The notes under the pieces are model-generated. The model worked only from the letters and a program-made list of their open reading frames with translations. It did not search any database and was not told where the DNA came from. Below, piece after piece: positions 38,324 through 49,282 of a DNA stretch of 64,000 nt. This DNA is from Neoarius graeffei. Lineage: Eukaryota; Chordata; Actinopteri; Siluriformes; Ariidae. Each line of letters starts with the position of its first letter. The first letter of the stretch is position 1. The stretch covers positions 60,586,200 through 60,650,199 of the forward strand of contig NC_083581.1 in assembly GCF_027579695.1 (NCBI RefSeq). The letters run 5' to 3'. The translations under genes and the position numbers were made by a program.

Positions 38324-38329
38324 AATAAA
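38324..38329 (+). promoter_or_regulatory. rpl22 polyadenylation signal
   Basis: AATAAA 107 bp after the stop codon, followed by an A-rich stretch. Short 3'UTRs are usual for ribosomal protein genes. Confidence 0.75.
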
Positions 38330-38444
38330 AAAAAAAATACGAAAAAACTCCGACTTTGATTATTCACATGGTTCAGAATGAAGATCCTGACTCTCGTACT
38401 GTGGGATCTCTCTGCATTTGTCAGGTGTTGATTATTTTTCTTTA

Positions 38445-38965
38445 GTATACATACGCTACCGTTCAAAAGTTTGGGGTCACCCAGACAATTTTGTGTTTTC
38501 CATGAAAAGTCGCACTTTTATTTACCACCATAAGTTGTAAAATGAATAGAAAATATAGTCAAGACATTTTTCTGGCCATTTTGAGCATTTAATCGACCCC
38601 ACAAATGTGATGCTCCAGAAACTCAATCTGCTCAAAGGAAGGTCAATTTTATAGCTTCTCTAAAGAGCTCAACTGTTTTCAGCTGTGCTAACATGATTGT
38701 ACAAGGGTTTTCTAATCATCCATTAGCCTTCTGAGGCAATGAGCAAACACATTGTACCATTAGAACACTGGAGTGAGAGTTGCTGGAAATATTGCACCAA
38801 AAACCAGACATTTGCAGCTAGAATAGTCATTTACCACATTAGCAATGTATAGAGTGGATTTCTGATTAGTTTAAAGTGACCTTCATTGAAAAGAACAGTG
38901 CTTTTCTTTCAAAAATAAGGACATTTCAAAGTGACCCCAAACTTTTGACGAGAAATTCAGATGGT
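38445..38965. mobile_element. Tc1/mariner-type MITE (CCGTTCAAAAGTTTGGGGTC)
   Basis: Ends CTACCGTTCAAAAGTTTGGG and GTGACCCCAAACTTTTGACG form inverted repeats; the body (GACCCCACAAATGTGATGCT, AGCTGTGCTAACATGATTGT) is a very widespread fish MITE. No coding frame. It lies about 120 bp after the rpl22 polyadenylation signal. Confidence 0.88.
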
Positions 38966-39298
38966 TTCTCAATAAAGTGCCTCGGCAAAACAGCGACCAG
39001 GCTTTGGCACCATAAGTAAGGAAGAATTACAAATTATGAAAGAAAACGCTATTCCTAAAAGTACTAAAGATGCGACGAAGTTTGGTCTAAAACTATTCAA
39101 AACGTAAGGTGGAATTGTGATTTGTTTTATCGATTTCAGAAAGTATTTTGTGTGACTCGCATAGATAAGTGACAAGTCTACGCACATATTTGCATGCTGC
39201 TTTTGAAGATTAAAATAAATGATTATAAAATAATCACCTATGTATTTATACTAAAACAATTATCCACCTCTGGCTCAGTGAATACCTGAAAAATAAGC

Positions 39299-39472
39299 AT
39301 TACGTTACAGGTGTTTAGCAGACGCTCTTCTCCAGAACGATATACAACATACCCAGAGCAGACGGGAGTAGGTATCTTGCTCAAGGGCATTTCAGCCATT
39401 CTTGCTGGTCCAGGGAATCAAACCGGTGACCTTTTGATCCCAAAGCTGCTTCTCTAACCATTAGGCCATGGC
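39299..39472. repeat. fish SINE-like repeat (GTTTAGCAGACGCTCTT family)
   Basis: TTACAGGTGTTTAGCAGACG to CTCTAACCATTAGGCCATGG. The same family hosts the gypsy element at 15116. The last part resembles a tRNA half in reverse. Confidence 0.75.
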
Positions 39473-39833
39473 TTCCCAACCAAGATGAAGTCAAGGTTAC
39501 TATTCACCGATATTCACTTTGTCTTCAGTGAATAATTGTTAAGCAAGTTTGACAGTAGCGCTTAAATAGTAATGGCTAATTCATAGGGACCTGTATGGTG
39601 GATGTTCCACATAACTGAATCAAAAATGTGGTGTCATTTGAGGAGGTAATTGTTTAATAATTGCTGGTGAAGCTTTATGTAAGGAGGTTTATTTGATGGA
39701 AGGAGTCTCTAGTGTCAGTATTTCCGAACAGTATGTTTTCATATCAGTAGTCTTTGACCAGTGACTGCTTTTCAGTTTCTTGGTAACACGACAAGTTGCT
39801 TTTTTCATCTTATAAACTTCAAGAGGCAGCACG

Positions 39834-40187
39834 GTGCTGTAGTGGTTAGTGCTGTCGCCTCACAGCCAGAAGGTCCGGGTTCGAGCCCCGTGGCCGGCGA
39901 GGGCCTTTCTGTGTGGAGTTTGCATGTTCTCCCCGTGGGTTTCCTCCGGGTGCTCCGGTTTCCCCCACAGTCCAAAGACATGCAGGTTAGGTTAACTGGT
40001 GACTCTAAATTGACCGTAGGTGTGAATGTGAATGGTTGTCTGTGTCTATGTGTCAGCCCTGTAATGACCTGGCGACTTGTCCAGGGTGTACCCTGCCTTT
40101 CGCCCGTAGTCAGCTGGGATAGACTCCAGCTTGCCTGCGACCCTGTAGAAGAATAAAGCAGCCAGAGATAATGAGAGGAGATGAGAT
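39834..40187 (+). mobile_element. V-SINE (ATGAG-tail type) with 11-bp core deletion
   Basis: Complete apart from a missing GTCCGCGTGG-like stretch in the core. It forms an inverted pair with the copy at 40332. Confidence 0.92.
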
Positions 40188-40331
40188 TATATAAAAAGTT
40201 ATAAAGATCTCAGTCTGGTTCATGGCTGTTCTGCAACTTAAAAAGTAAAGATCACTGTTTAATAGTGACAAATTGTGGCATAAGAAGGGAAAAATACTTT
40301 GCCCCTTTGTGCCAGGCTTCACCACACCACC

Positions 40332-40704
40332 CTCATCTCATTATCTCTAGCCGCTTTATCCTGTCCTACAGGGTCGCAGGCAAGCTGGAGCCTATCCCAG
40401 CTGACTACGGGCGAAAGGCGGGGTACACCCTGGACAAGTCACCAGGTCATCACAGGGCTGACACATAGACACACACAACCATTCACACTCACATTCACAC
40501 CTACGGTCAATTTAGAGTCACCAGTTAACCTAACCTGCATGTCTTTGGACTGTGGGGGAAACCGGAGCACCCGGAGGAAACCCACGCGGACACGGGGAGA
40601 ACATGCAAACTCCACCCAGAAAGGCCCTCACCAGCCACGGGGCTCAAACCCGGACCTTCTTGCTGTGAGGCGACAGCACTAACCACTACATCACCGTGCT
40701 GCCC
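40332..40704 (-). mobile_element. V-SINE, full length (ATGAG-tail type)
   Basis: Reverse copy, tail CTCATCTCATTATCTCTAG to head CACCGTGCTGCCC. Imperfect target duplication (CACACCACCC / CACATCACCC). Confidence 0.92.
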
Positions 40705-40745
40705 TCACATCACCCTGTTTTACTCTTTATACTCGTGTATAAAAA

Positions 40746-42304
40746 TACAGTCAAGCCAGAAAGTCTACACACCCCTTTCACCTTCTCCACGTTTTATTAC
40801 GTTACAGACTTATTCTACAATAGATTTTCATTTTTTGAAAGCAGGTTTTTAAAGACATGCTAATTTATTAAAAATCAAAACGTAAAGTAAAATATATGTA
40901 CACAAGTGTGCACACCCTTTGATGACACCCAAACGTGAGCTGAGGTGCATTTTGTTTCCACTGATACTGCTTGAGATGTTTCTACAACTTAATTGGAGTC
41001 CACCTGTGGTAAATTCAATTGATTGGACATGATTGGGGATTGCCAAGACCTGCTGATATAAAGGGTTCTGCAGTTGACAGTGCATGTTAGAGCAAATTCC
41101 AAGCCATGGGGTCAAAGGAATTATCTGCAGACCTCAGAAACAGGGTTGTGTCAAGGCATAGATGTGGAGATGGGTACAGAAAAATTGCTGCAGCTTTACA
41201 GGTCCCAAAGAGCACAATGGCCACCATCATTCATAAATGGAAGTAATTTGGAACCACTAAGAACCTTCCTAGACCTGGCTGCCCGGCCAAACTGCGCGAT
41301 CAGGAAAGACGAGCCTTGGCCAGAGAGGTGAGCAGGAACCCGAGGGTCACTCTGACAGAGCTCCAGCATATCCTTGTGGAGATGGGAAACCTTTCAGAAG
41401 ATCAACCATCCAGACAGCACTCCACAAATCAGGCCTTTATGGTAGAGCCGCCAGACGGAAGCCACTCCTTAGTAAAAGGCACCTAGATGACTCAAACCAT
41501 GAGAAACAAGATTCTCTGGTTTAATGAAACCAAATTTGAACTTTTTGGCAAGAATACCAAGCATCATGTCTGGAGGAAAACAGGCACCGCTCATCACCTG
41601 GCTAATGCCATCCCTACAGTGAAGCATTACAGTGGCAGCATCATGATGCGGGGATGTTTTTCAGCAGCGGAAACGGGGTGACTAGTCCTGATAGAGAAAA
41701 AGATGAATGAAGCCAAGTACACAGTGATCCTTGAAGAAAACCTGTTCCAGAGCACTCTGGACCTCAGACTGGGGTAAAGGTTTACCTTCCAACATAACCT
41801 GAAGCCCACAGCCAAGAGAACAAAGGAGTAGCTTCAGAGAGTCTGTGAATGTACTTGAGTGGCCCAGCCAGCACCCAGACCTGAATCCAATTGAACATCT
41901 GTGGAAGGAGCTGAAAATGGCTGTGTACCAAATGCTCCCCATCCAACCTGACAGAGCTTGTAAGGATATGCCAAGAGGAATGGGCAAAAATGTCCAGAAA
42001 CAAGTGTGCCAAGCTCATAGCTTCTTTCCCAAGACACCTTGAAGCTGTAATTGCTGCCAAAAGGTGCATCAACCAAGTATTAGGCCAAGGGTATGTACAG
42101 ATATGTAACCCCTAAATAACCTATTTGTGTCAGTAAAATATAAAAAGCTGCATATTTTCTAAAAACCTGCTTTCACTGGTCATTATGGGCCATTTTGTGT
42201 AGAATTTTGTGACAAAAAATTAACTCAATCTATCGTCGAACAAGTCTGTAATGTAATAAAACATGGAGATGGTGAAAGGGGTGTGCAGACTTTCCGGCTT
42301 GGTA
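40746..42304 (+). mobile_element. Tc1-like transposon, full length, inactive
   Basis: About 1.56 kb between TA dinucleotides with inverted ends (AAGTCTACACACCCCTTTCA and AAAGGGGTGTGCAGACTTTC). Transposase remains on the plus strand: the DNA-binding start near 41105 (TCAAAGGAATTATCTGCAGA), RNKILWFNETKFELFG near 41495, a KHYSGSIMMRGCFSAAETG segment ending in a stop at 41682, and [19 protein letters not shown] near 41863. Multiple stops and frameshifts. The usual ...DE... of W.DET reads NETK here, so the acidic residue is lost. Confidence 0.9.
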
Positions 42305-42309
42305 AAAAA

Positions 42310-43430
42310 AAACAAATGACTTAAATCATCATGTGAATGGCCCATATGGTAATTTACCCACACCCCCCAGCAGGCTACAGTCCTGACAAAAACGAGACAA
42401 TTTGCAACAAAAAAAATGTATGCTTTTCCAACAAAATCTATTATCTGAAATACTGATTGCATTCTTCAAGATCTCAACTTGCACATGATGGAAAAAAACA
42501 AAAATCACAAATTTCGAGAAAAAAAAAAAATGCTTCTTTTGCGATTATCTCGGATTTGTTTCGGCCAACATGTGTCCCTGGATTCGGTGAGGGGTCACAT
42601 ATTCACAAAGATGGATCTGTAACGCATTCTAAAACATGAGACCTCTTTATATAAACTCAACGAAAGTGCAGTTAAGAAAGCAGTTACCAACATAAACATG
42701 AACCTTTATTTAAAAGTATGAAAAAACATTTTGGCATCCTAATGGACATACATTTTCTGGACAAAAGTGTTTTTGGGCATTACACCAAAATTTCTCTGCA
42801 GAGTCTGTTTACTTAGACATCCTGTAGTCAGACAACTTAAATACAGGTAGTTTACTAGAATAAGAAACAACAACAATTAAGCACAGGTGAAGAAAAAAAA
42901 AAAAAAAAAGGCACAGTACATAGAACATTAAGTGACTGCAAACAAAACACACACTGCTATGGTCCCAGATTATATAATGACGGAAGATCTTTGGGACAAC
43001 AAAGCATCCACAGCCTGAATTCGATCACTTACAGTTTTTCCCTCGATCGCTTTGATGCAATTTACACACCAGAAATGTCCCTTTCCTCGCTCTTAATGTA
43101 GGTGTGAAATCAGTACAGCATTTCTCCAAACAAATTCGCATTTCCTAATCGTGCTTGTTCAAATTGCTTTTGTATCCGCACACATTTCGCTACTAAAGTG
43201 TTGATGTATTTCTCATTTGACTCGGACATGAACAGTTTGTACGTTTGTCAGTCAGAATTACAGACTTCTCTCACACCATAACTCCGTCCTGCGTTGTATT
43301 AGCGGTTTCGATCAAATCACTTTAAACCTTCAAATATGTATGAAACACAAGGCCGGTCACACAGTCAGCGGTAGGAGTAAAACTGCCCTTCATTTGAAAA
43401 CAAATGTAAAAGTCACATGCTCTCAGAACA
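42310..43430. other. region between Tc1 and IS630-like remnant
   Basis: AT-rich, with poly-A runs at 42520 and 42892. ACCTTTATTTAAAAGT at 42700 contains a reverse AATAAA and could end a long rcc2 3'UTR, though nothing shows it. Confidence 0.3.
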
Positions 43431-43779
43431 GGGTCAGTTGAAACATGTTCTCAGTCGTGTATCACAGGTGAAGGTTATGGGACTATAGTAATTACACGCA
43501 AGCGTATCCAGATGTTCAGGTTTCACCCAGTTCATGATGGTGCTGAAAACGGAGCAGGAAGCAGGTTTCACTCAACTAAAAGAACCAGGCTTTATGAGAG
43601 AACATTGTGTCCAAATGCATGGTCTGGCAAGAGGAAGACGAGCACACAGAGTACAAGGAAGAGGCAGGGACGGAGGGAGAGAGGAGTGAATAGGTACCGG
43701 AAGACGTCTACTGAAATACGAGCAACAACTATGGACCATGTTATCAACCACAGCCTAAGGTGCTGAGATTTCCAGTCTT

Positions 43780-45230
43780 GCAAGACCTGGTGTGAGACTT
43801 GACATGGCGACCCTCAACTGCTAGACTTCATACCTAAACAACTAATTGGTTTTTTTTTTTGTCCAAAAAACAAACTTTTCACGACGACCTGGAACACCTG
43901 GAAGAATTTATCAACGAGTATTTCATTTCAACCAGCTCTGCATTACAAATAAGGACAAAAAAAGCTGACCCCAAAAACAGCTCTCTTCCTCAAACCCCAA
44001 AAGACCTCGTCCAGATTCACTCTCGAGCCCATGTACGGTACGCCACCAGCTACATGTTCAAAACCACCATGCCGCACAGAGCTAAGCGATATTCAAATCT
44101 CCATCGAAAGTAAACTTGCTAGATTTGACGTCAATGCTACAATGATGGAAACAACTACTACCAACCTGAAAACAACTGATGGACAGAAGACAAACTGTGG
44201 ACAAACTGTACATGGATGGACAGTTATACTGTGATAAGGATATAACCGCCTGGTTCTTCAAAACCCTTCTCAGTCTCTCACAACTGCATGGATGTAAATA
44301 CAAACACAATCACACTACGTTGACAAATTATTGCACCAAGGTCTCATTGTACAATACAAAACATGTTCACGTTGGTATCTGTATTTTGCCTCATTTGTTG
44401 TTTTGTGCACTTTTCTTTGTACAGATCTCTCTGCTCACATTTTTGCATCTACCAGTCCTCATGTGACCTGCACCACCAATACACAGCAGTTAACCACACA
44501 CACAGTGTACAGTTCTTTATAAGAACGTCACTTAATTTTCTAACGTAGAATAGGTTCTCAGGCAAAAAGGGTAAACGTTTTGAATCATTTGACCAAACTG
44601 CAAGCCGATATAGGCAAGGAACACATCCATCAGAATCGGACCGTAATAAATTAAAATAATGATAAATCACTTTTCAGCTCATCACAAGACAAAAACTCAG
44701 AGGTGTATGCATTTTAATAAATAAAAACATCTCCTTTGTCCATAACACGACTGTTACAGATTTTGAAGGACATTTTATCATTATAAATATACCAAATCAA
44801 CAATAGCCCAATAACGACTGCTAATGTTTACGGCTCAAATGCTGACGACCCAACCAACTTTCAGAATCTTTTTTGCTCCATTTCAAATATTTCTAATTGT
44901 CCAATTATTAAAGGAGGCGACTTCAACACTTCTCGACCCATCCATAGATAAATCTGATGTCTCAAGAAATAAACGCATCTTCCAATCTGCAGACGATAAA
45001 ACAGTCGAGAGATTTCGGCCTTGAAAAATGCTCATTTTTCTCACCACTCATTCTCACAGGAGAATATAGTCAGTGATTCAATTATATCCAATATTTCAGA
45101 GTCAAAGATTCATGCCATAATTATTAGCAACCATGCCCCTGGAACATTTAAATGGAATAGAACAAATCCACATAAACCCACCACCAGATGGCACTTCAAC
45201 ACATCGCTCCTTAATTTCCAACACTTCTAT
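43780..45230 (+). pseudogene. L1-type LINE fragments (ORF1 and endonuclease)
   Basis: A 5' piece with coiled ORF1-like text (KKQTFHDDLEHLEEF) and, at 44824-45230, endonuclease scraps (FFSPHSF-like frame, ISESKIHAIIISNHAPGTFK, TTRWHFNTSLLN), the SDHAP-type catalytic motif in worn form (SNHAP). Several frameshifts. It sits between the two halves of the IS630-like transposase. Confidence 0.65.
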
Positions 45231-45234
45231 GGGT

Positions 45235-45860
45235 CTCATGTACGTAGATGAGGCAAGATTTGAACTGAAACAAGTAAGGCAGCATGGCTGGATCATTGTA
45301 ATTCAGAGGGCCACAGTGGATGTGCCAAGCCAGGAGGGGGTGGGACGGGACATCACAATATGTGCGGCTATTGCTGAACATGTGGTAATTTACCATGCAG
45401 GGCCCTGCAACACAGACCAGCTCCGTCATTTCTTGGATGGGATCTACAATACCCTCTTTCCAGAGATTGAAAGATGGGTTTGAGGGCCAACATAGCAGAT
45501 CACGTGGTGATTTTTGACAATGTGCAAGTTTTCACCACTCCATGTGAGGGAATGGTTTGAAACCCACCAGCACACGATAATGGTGTTCCTGTCACCTTAT
45601 TCACCATTCCTCAACCGAGGATGACTTCTCTGCTCGGAGACAGGAGGGTGTATGATCACCAGCCCCATAATCGGATATCATTATCAGAGGCAATGGCTGT
45701 CAGCTACCGGGACATCACAGCTGAGGCTTGTGGGGGCTGGGTGCAGCATGCCAAAATATTTTTCCCGTGGCTCAGCAAGGAAGAAATGAGGAGGTGTGAC
45801 GTTGACATGACAATGTGGCCTCAGAGAGGAGACACTGGATGTTGCTTGTGGGATTTCTAA
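45235..45860 (+). pseudogene. IS630-like transposase, catalytic part, frameshifted
   Basis: YVDEARFEL gives the first catalytic Asp, VIFDNVQVFTTPCEG near 45508 the second, and SPYSPFLN near 45593 precedes the expected acidic residue. At least two frame breaks and a stop at 45481 separate these. The DDE-type fold is inferred from motif order. Confidence 0.65.
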
Positions 45861-46825
45861 TTTTGCACTGTATAGCAATTTTTGATTTATACAGATGCAT
45901 ATGTAGTGTAAATTTACTGTACTATAATTGGTGGCATGTTCCAAGTTCTATTGCATATTTTTATTTTCCAACGCATAACGTTAGTGTAATTGTACGAATT
46001 TCATTTTTTGTCTGAACTTTTACTCTACATTACATTTTTTGTAGTACTCTTTTTCTAAAGTCAGTAAGATGGTGTTTAACTCAAAGCACTGCTGAAAGGG
46101 TGTTATTCACTAGTGACAATGTTGAAGTTTATTAACTTTACATGTTTCAACATCTGTGAACAAGGTTTCAACTGTTTTAGTGGTTTTGTACAGGTCAGTT
46201 AGTGCTGAGAACTGCATTAAGAGTAGCAAGAATGACATTTCTGATATGCGAACTGCATCGAAGCGATCAAGAAAAACTGTAAAAAGGCACACGCATGGAG
46301 TGTTGGTCTTTTCAGTAATGCCAGCTAATGTCATCAGCTGAAACAGTCTGCCTCAAAATGATTTAGCACCAAATTATTTGGAGAGAGCAGACACAAACAC
46401 ACAACAGTTCTTCCCAGCCAACTTAATGGGAAAAAAAAACCAAAAAAACATTTTGAACTTCCTTTAGGAATGTATAAGTGAGGAATAGAAGAAATCCAAA
46501 TGGCGTTTAAGTGCTTGGAGAGAGCTATACGAGGGTCCCCTCAGCTCCAGACACCAAGTATTAAAACAGGTGCATGAAGCCATTGTGAAGGACTTCCAGC
46601 TCAGATGAAATCACTTATTACAAGCCCCAAGGTTCAAACTGATTTAATACACATCTTGCAACTTGTAATATTAAAGTCCTAAAAAAAAAATAATAATTAA
46701 AAAAATTAATAATTGCATCTCAACCAAACTGTGACTATATTGATGACCTATTGAGCAGAGGAAGCCTGTGTGGAAAAATCAGAAGCCCCTGCAGAATATG
46801 ACAAGGATGAAAGGACCTGGTTGAA

Positions 46826-46930
46826 TCACAGTGTGCGTGGATTGTACTCTGGCAGCTTCTTGAGTTTCTCCTTCTCCTGATCCGTTTCCTGACGGGCAAT
46901 AACCAGCGAGTGCGAGTAGCCCATCGCCAC
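46826..46930 (-). CDS. rcc2: rcc2 last coding exon and stop
   Basis: [18 protein letters not shown] to EYNPRTL and TGA (46826-46828); acceptor TTCCAG. The 3'UTR runs toward lower coordinates; its end was not identified. Confidence 0.95.
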   Translation of the reverse strand: MAMGYSHSLVIARQETDQEKEKLKKLPEYNPRTL

Positions 46931-49189
46931 CTGGAACGACCAAAACATCTCAAATTGCAGTCCACCAACGAAAGATAGACAAACTGCAGTCTTGTGGTCA
47001 AACACACTGTAATACAAACTGTGCAGAGAAAAAACAAAGTATATAAACTATATACAAGAGTGCTCCGAGAGCACAATATCCCCCTGCTGGCAACTCGGCC
47101 ATAACTCCGGTAAAATGCAACCGAATTGAATGAAATTGCAATACGCAGATTACTGACATGTAACAAAGAATCCGGTCAAGTTTTGTGAAATTCCTCCAAA
47201 AATTGTGAAGAGTTGATTTCAGAAGGTGAGTACCCTTCCCGGGACGAACATCGCCACGACGTAATCCAGGGGATAAAAATTGTGAGGGAAGTTGATTTCA
47301 GAAAGCAAGTACACATTGATGAAATTGCCAAAGTACAAGTTTGTTAATAATCAAGGGCATAATTCTGGTAAAATTTGCCCAAATTAAACGAAATTTCAAT
47401 GTCTGTCATATAACAAAGCCTTTTGCCAAGTTTGGTGAAATTCCTCCACAAATTGAGAGTTGATTTCGGGGGGGGAGCCACCACCACACTCATGAAATTG
47501 TCAAATTATAAAATTTTGTTAATCAAAGGCTGTAACTCTGGTAAAATGTGACCGAATTTAACAAAATTACAATATGCATACTACCGACATATAACAAAGA
47601 ATCCTGCCAAGTTTTGTGAAACTCCTCCAAAAAGTGGGAGAAGAGTTGATTTCAGAAAGTGAGCGCCCTTGCCAGGACAGATGGACATCGCCATGTCATA
47701 ATCCCCCTTCGGGCCTTTCAGCCAGCAGGGGATAAAAACTGTACATCTACAAGACTGACTAGTGAGGTAGGTATATCAAGTGGCCAGTATGAATAGTGTT
47801 TGGGGAGAGAGACAGCAAAAGAGAGAGGGGGGGGAAAAAAAAAAAAAAAAAAAAAAAAACCCTAGATAGAACTCGACGCCAATGGCGTCGATGAGTATGC
47901 CTCCACCTGGTAGACTACACACCTTAAGTTGGTGATTTGGGGATGGACATTTGACCTCACAGTAATCGTGACCTGGTGAAATTACTTGTATCAGCCTTGG
48001 AGACATTTGGCCCTTTTCCACTACCCTTTTTCAGCTCACTTCAGCCCGACACGGCTCGCGTTTCGACTATCTAAGAACAGCACGACTCAGCCCGCTTCAG
48101 CCCTGCTTAGCACCCAAAACTCGCACGGTTTTGGAGTGGGGCTGAAGCGAGCCAAAGCGAGCCGAGTGGGGCTAGGAGCGTGAGGAGACACTCCCCTGTG
48201 CACTGATTGGTGAGGAGGAGTGTCCTCACATGCCCACACACGCCCCGCGAGCACGCTGGGCTCTGTAAACACCGTAAACCCGGAAGAAGAATTACGAATT
48301 ACAAGAATTTCTGAAGCCTTATGCGCCTCGCCTCATCTATACGCTCTTGCCAGTATCTGTTGGCGTTGTCAGTGACAACAAGCCACAGCACCAAGACCAG
48401 CAACACTAATGACTCCATGTCCTCCATGTTTATTGTTTACTATCCGGGTTGTGAGACTACCGCTTAAAAGGTCACTGATGTCACTGTTTGCGCCGCTTAA
48501 CGACATCACGTAACGTCCACCCACTTTCGCTAACTCCACCCAATGTGTCCACCCACTTCCAGCCAGCACGGTTCAGCGCGGTTGTAGTCAAAATGCAACT
48601 CCAACAGCCCCGCTCAGCTCGACTCAGCACGGCACGGCTCAGCCGCGTTGGTAGTGGAAAAGCGGCAATTGTGTTCACAAGGTTTTCGGACAGACATTTG
48701 ACCTCACAGTGACCTTGACCTTAGACCTTTTGATCTCAAAATCTAATCAGTCCATGTTTGTCCCAAAGCGCACAAATGGTGAAAGTTTGGTGAAATTCCT
48801 TTCATTAGCCTTTGAGATATCGCGTTCACAAGGTTTCGGGACAGACGCACAGACAACCCGAAAACATAATGCCTCCTGCACCTTAAGGTGGCGGAGGCAT
48901 AAAAACACCCCACCACACCTGATACACTCATAACACACACTACCATGTCAATAATTCTGCACCTCCAAAGTGTATATATACGGTAATGTATCTGAAAGTA
49001 ACCAGAGTGTAGAGTGTGTGGTATATCTAATAAAGTAGCAACTACATGCACATCACATTTAAGGATCCATTTATTCGAAAAACCTAATGGGGCATGGCAT
49101 TGTACGAAAACAGCCAGTGGTGAGGCAGTGTGCTATTACTACCCAGAAATTGATCATTTTCCTCCAACAGCATGCCTGTTGTTTTAGCA

Positions 49190-49282
<93 letters not shown>

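Larger units (their letters stand above)
43440..45860 (+). mobile_element. IS630-like DNA transposon remnant, split by an L1 piece
   Basis: An Arg/Gly-rich start with RATTMDHVINHSL (43720) and a later catalytic part (MYVDEARFELKQVRQHGWII at 45238; WVQHAKIFFPWLSKEEMRRC near 45735) belong to a fish transposase of the IS630/Tc1 superfamily. About 1.4 kb of L1 sequence separates them, so the helix-turn-helix middle part is missing or displaced. Termini not defined. Confidence 0.6.
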
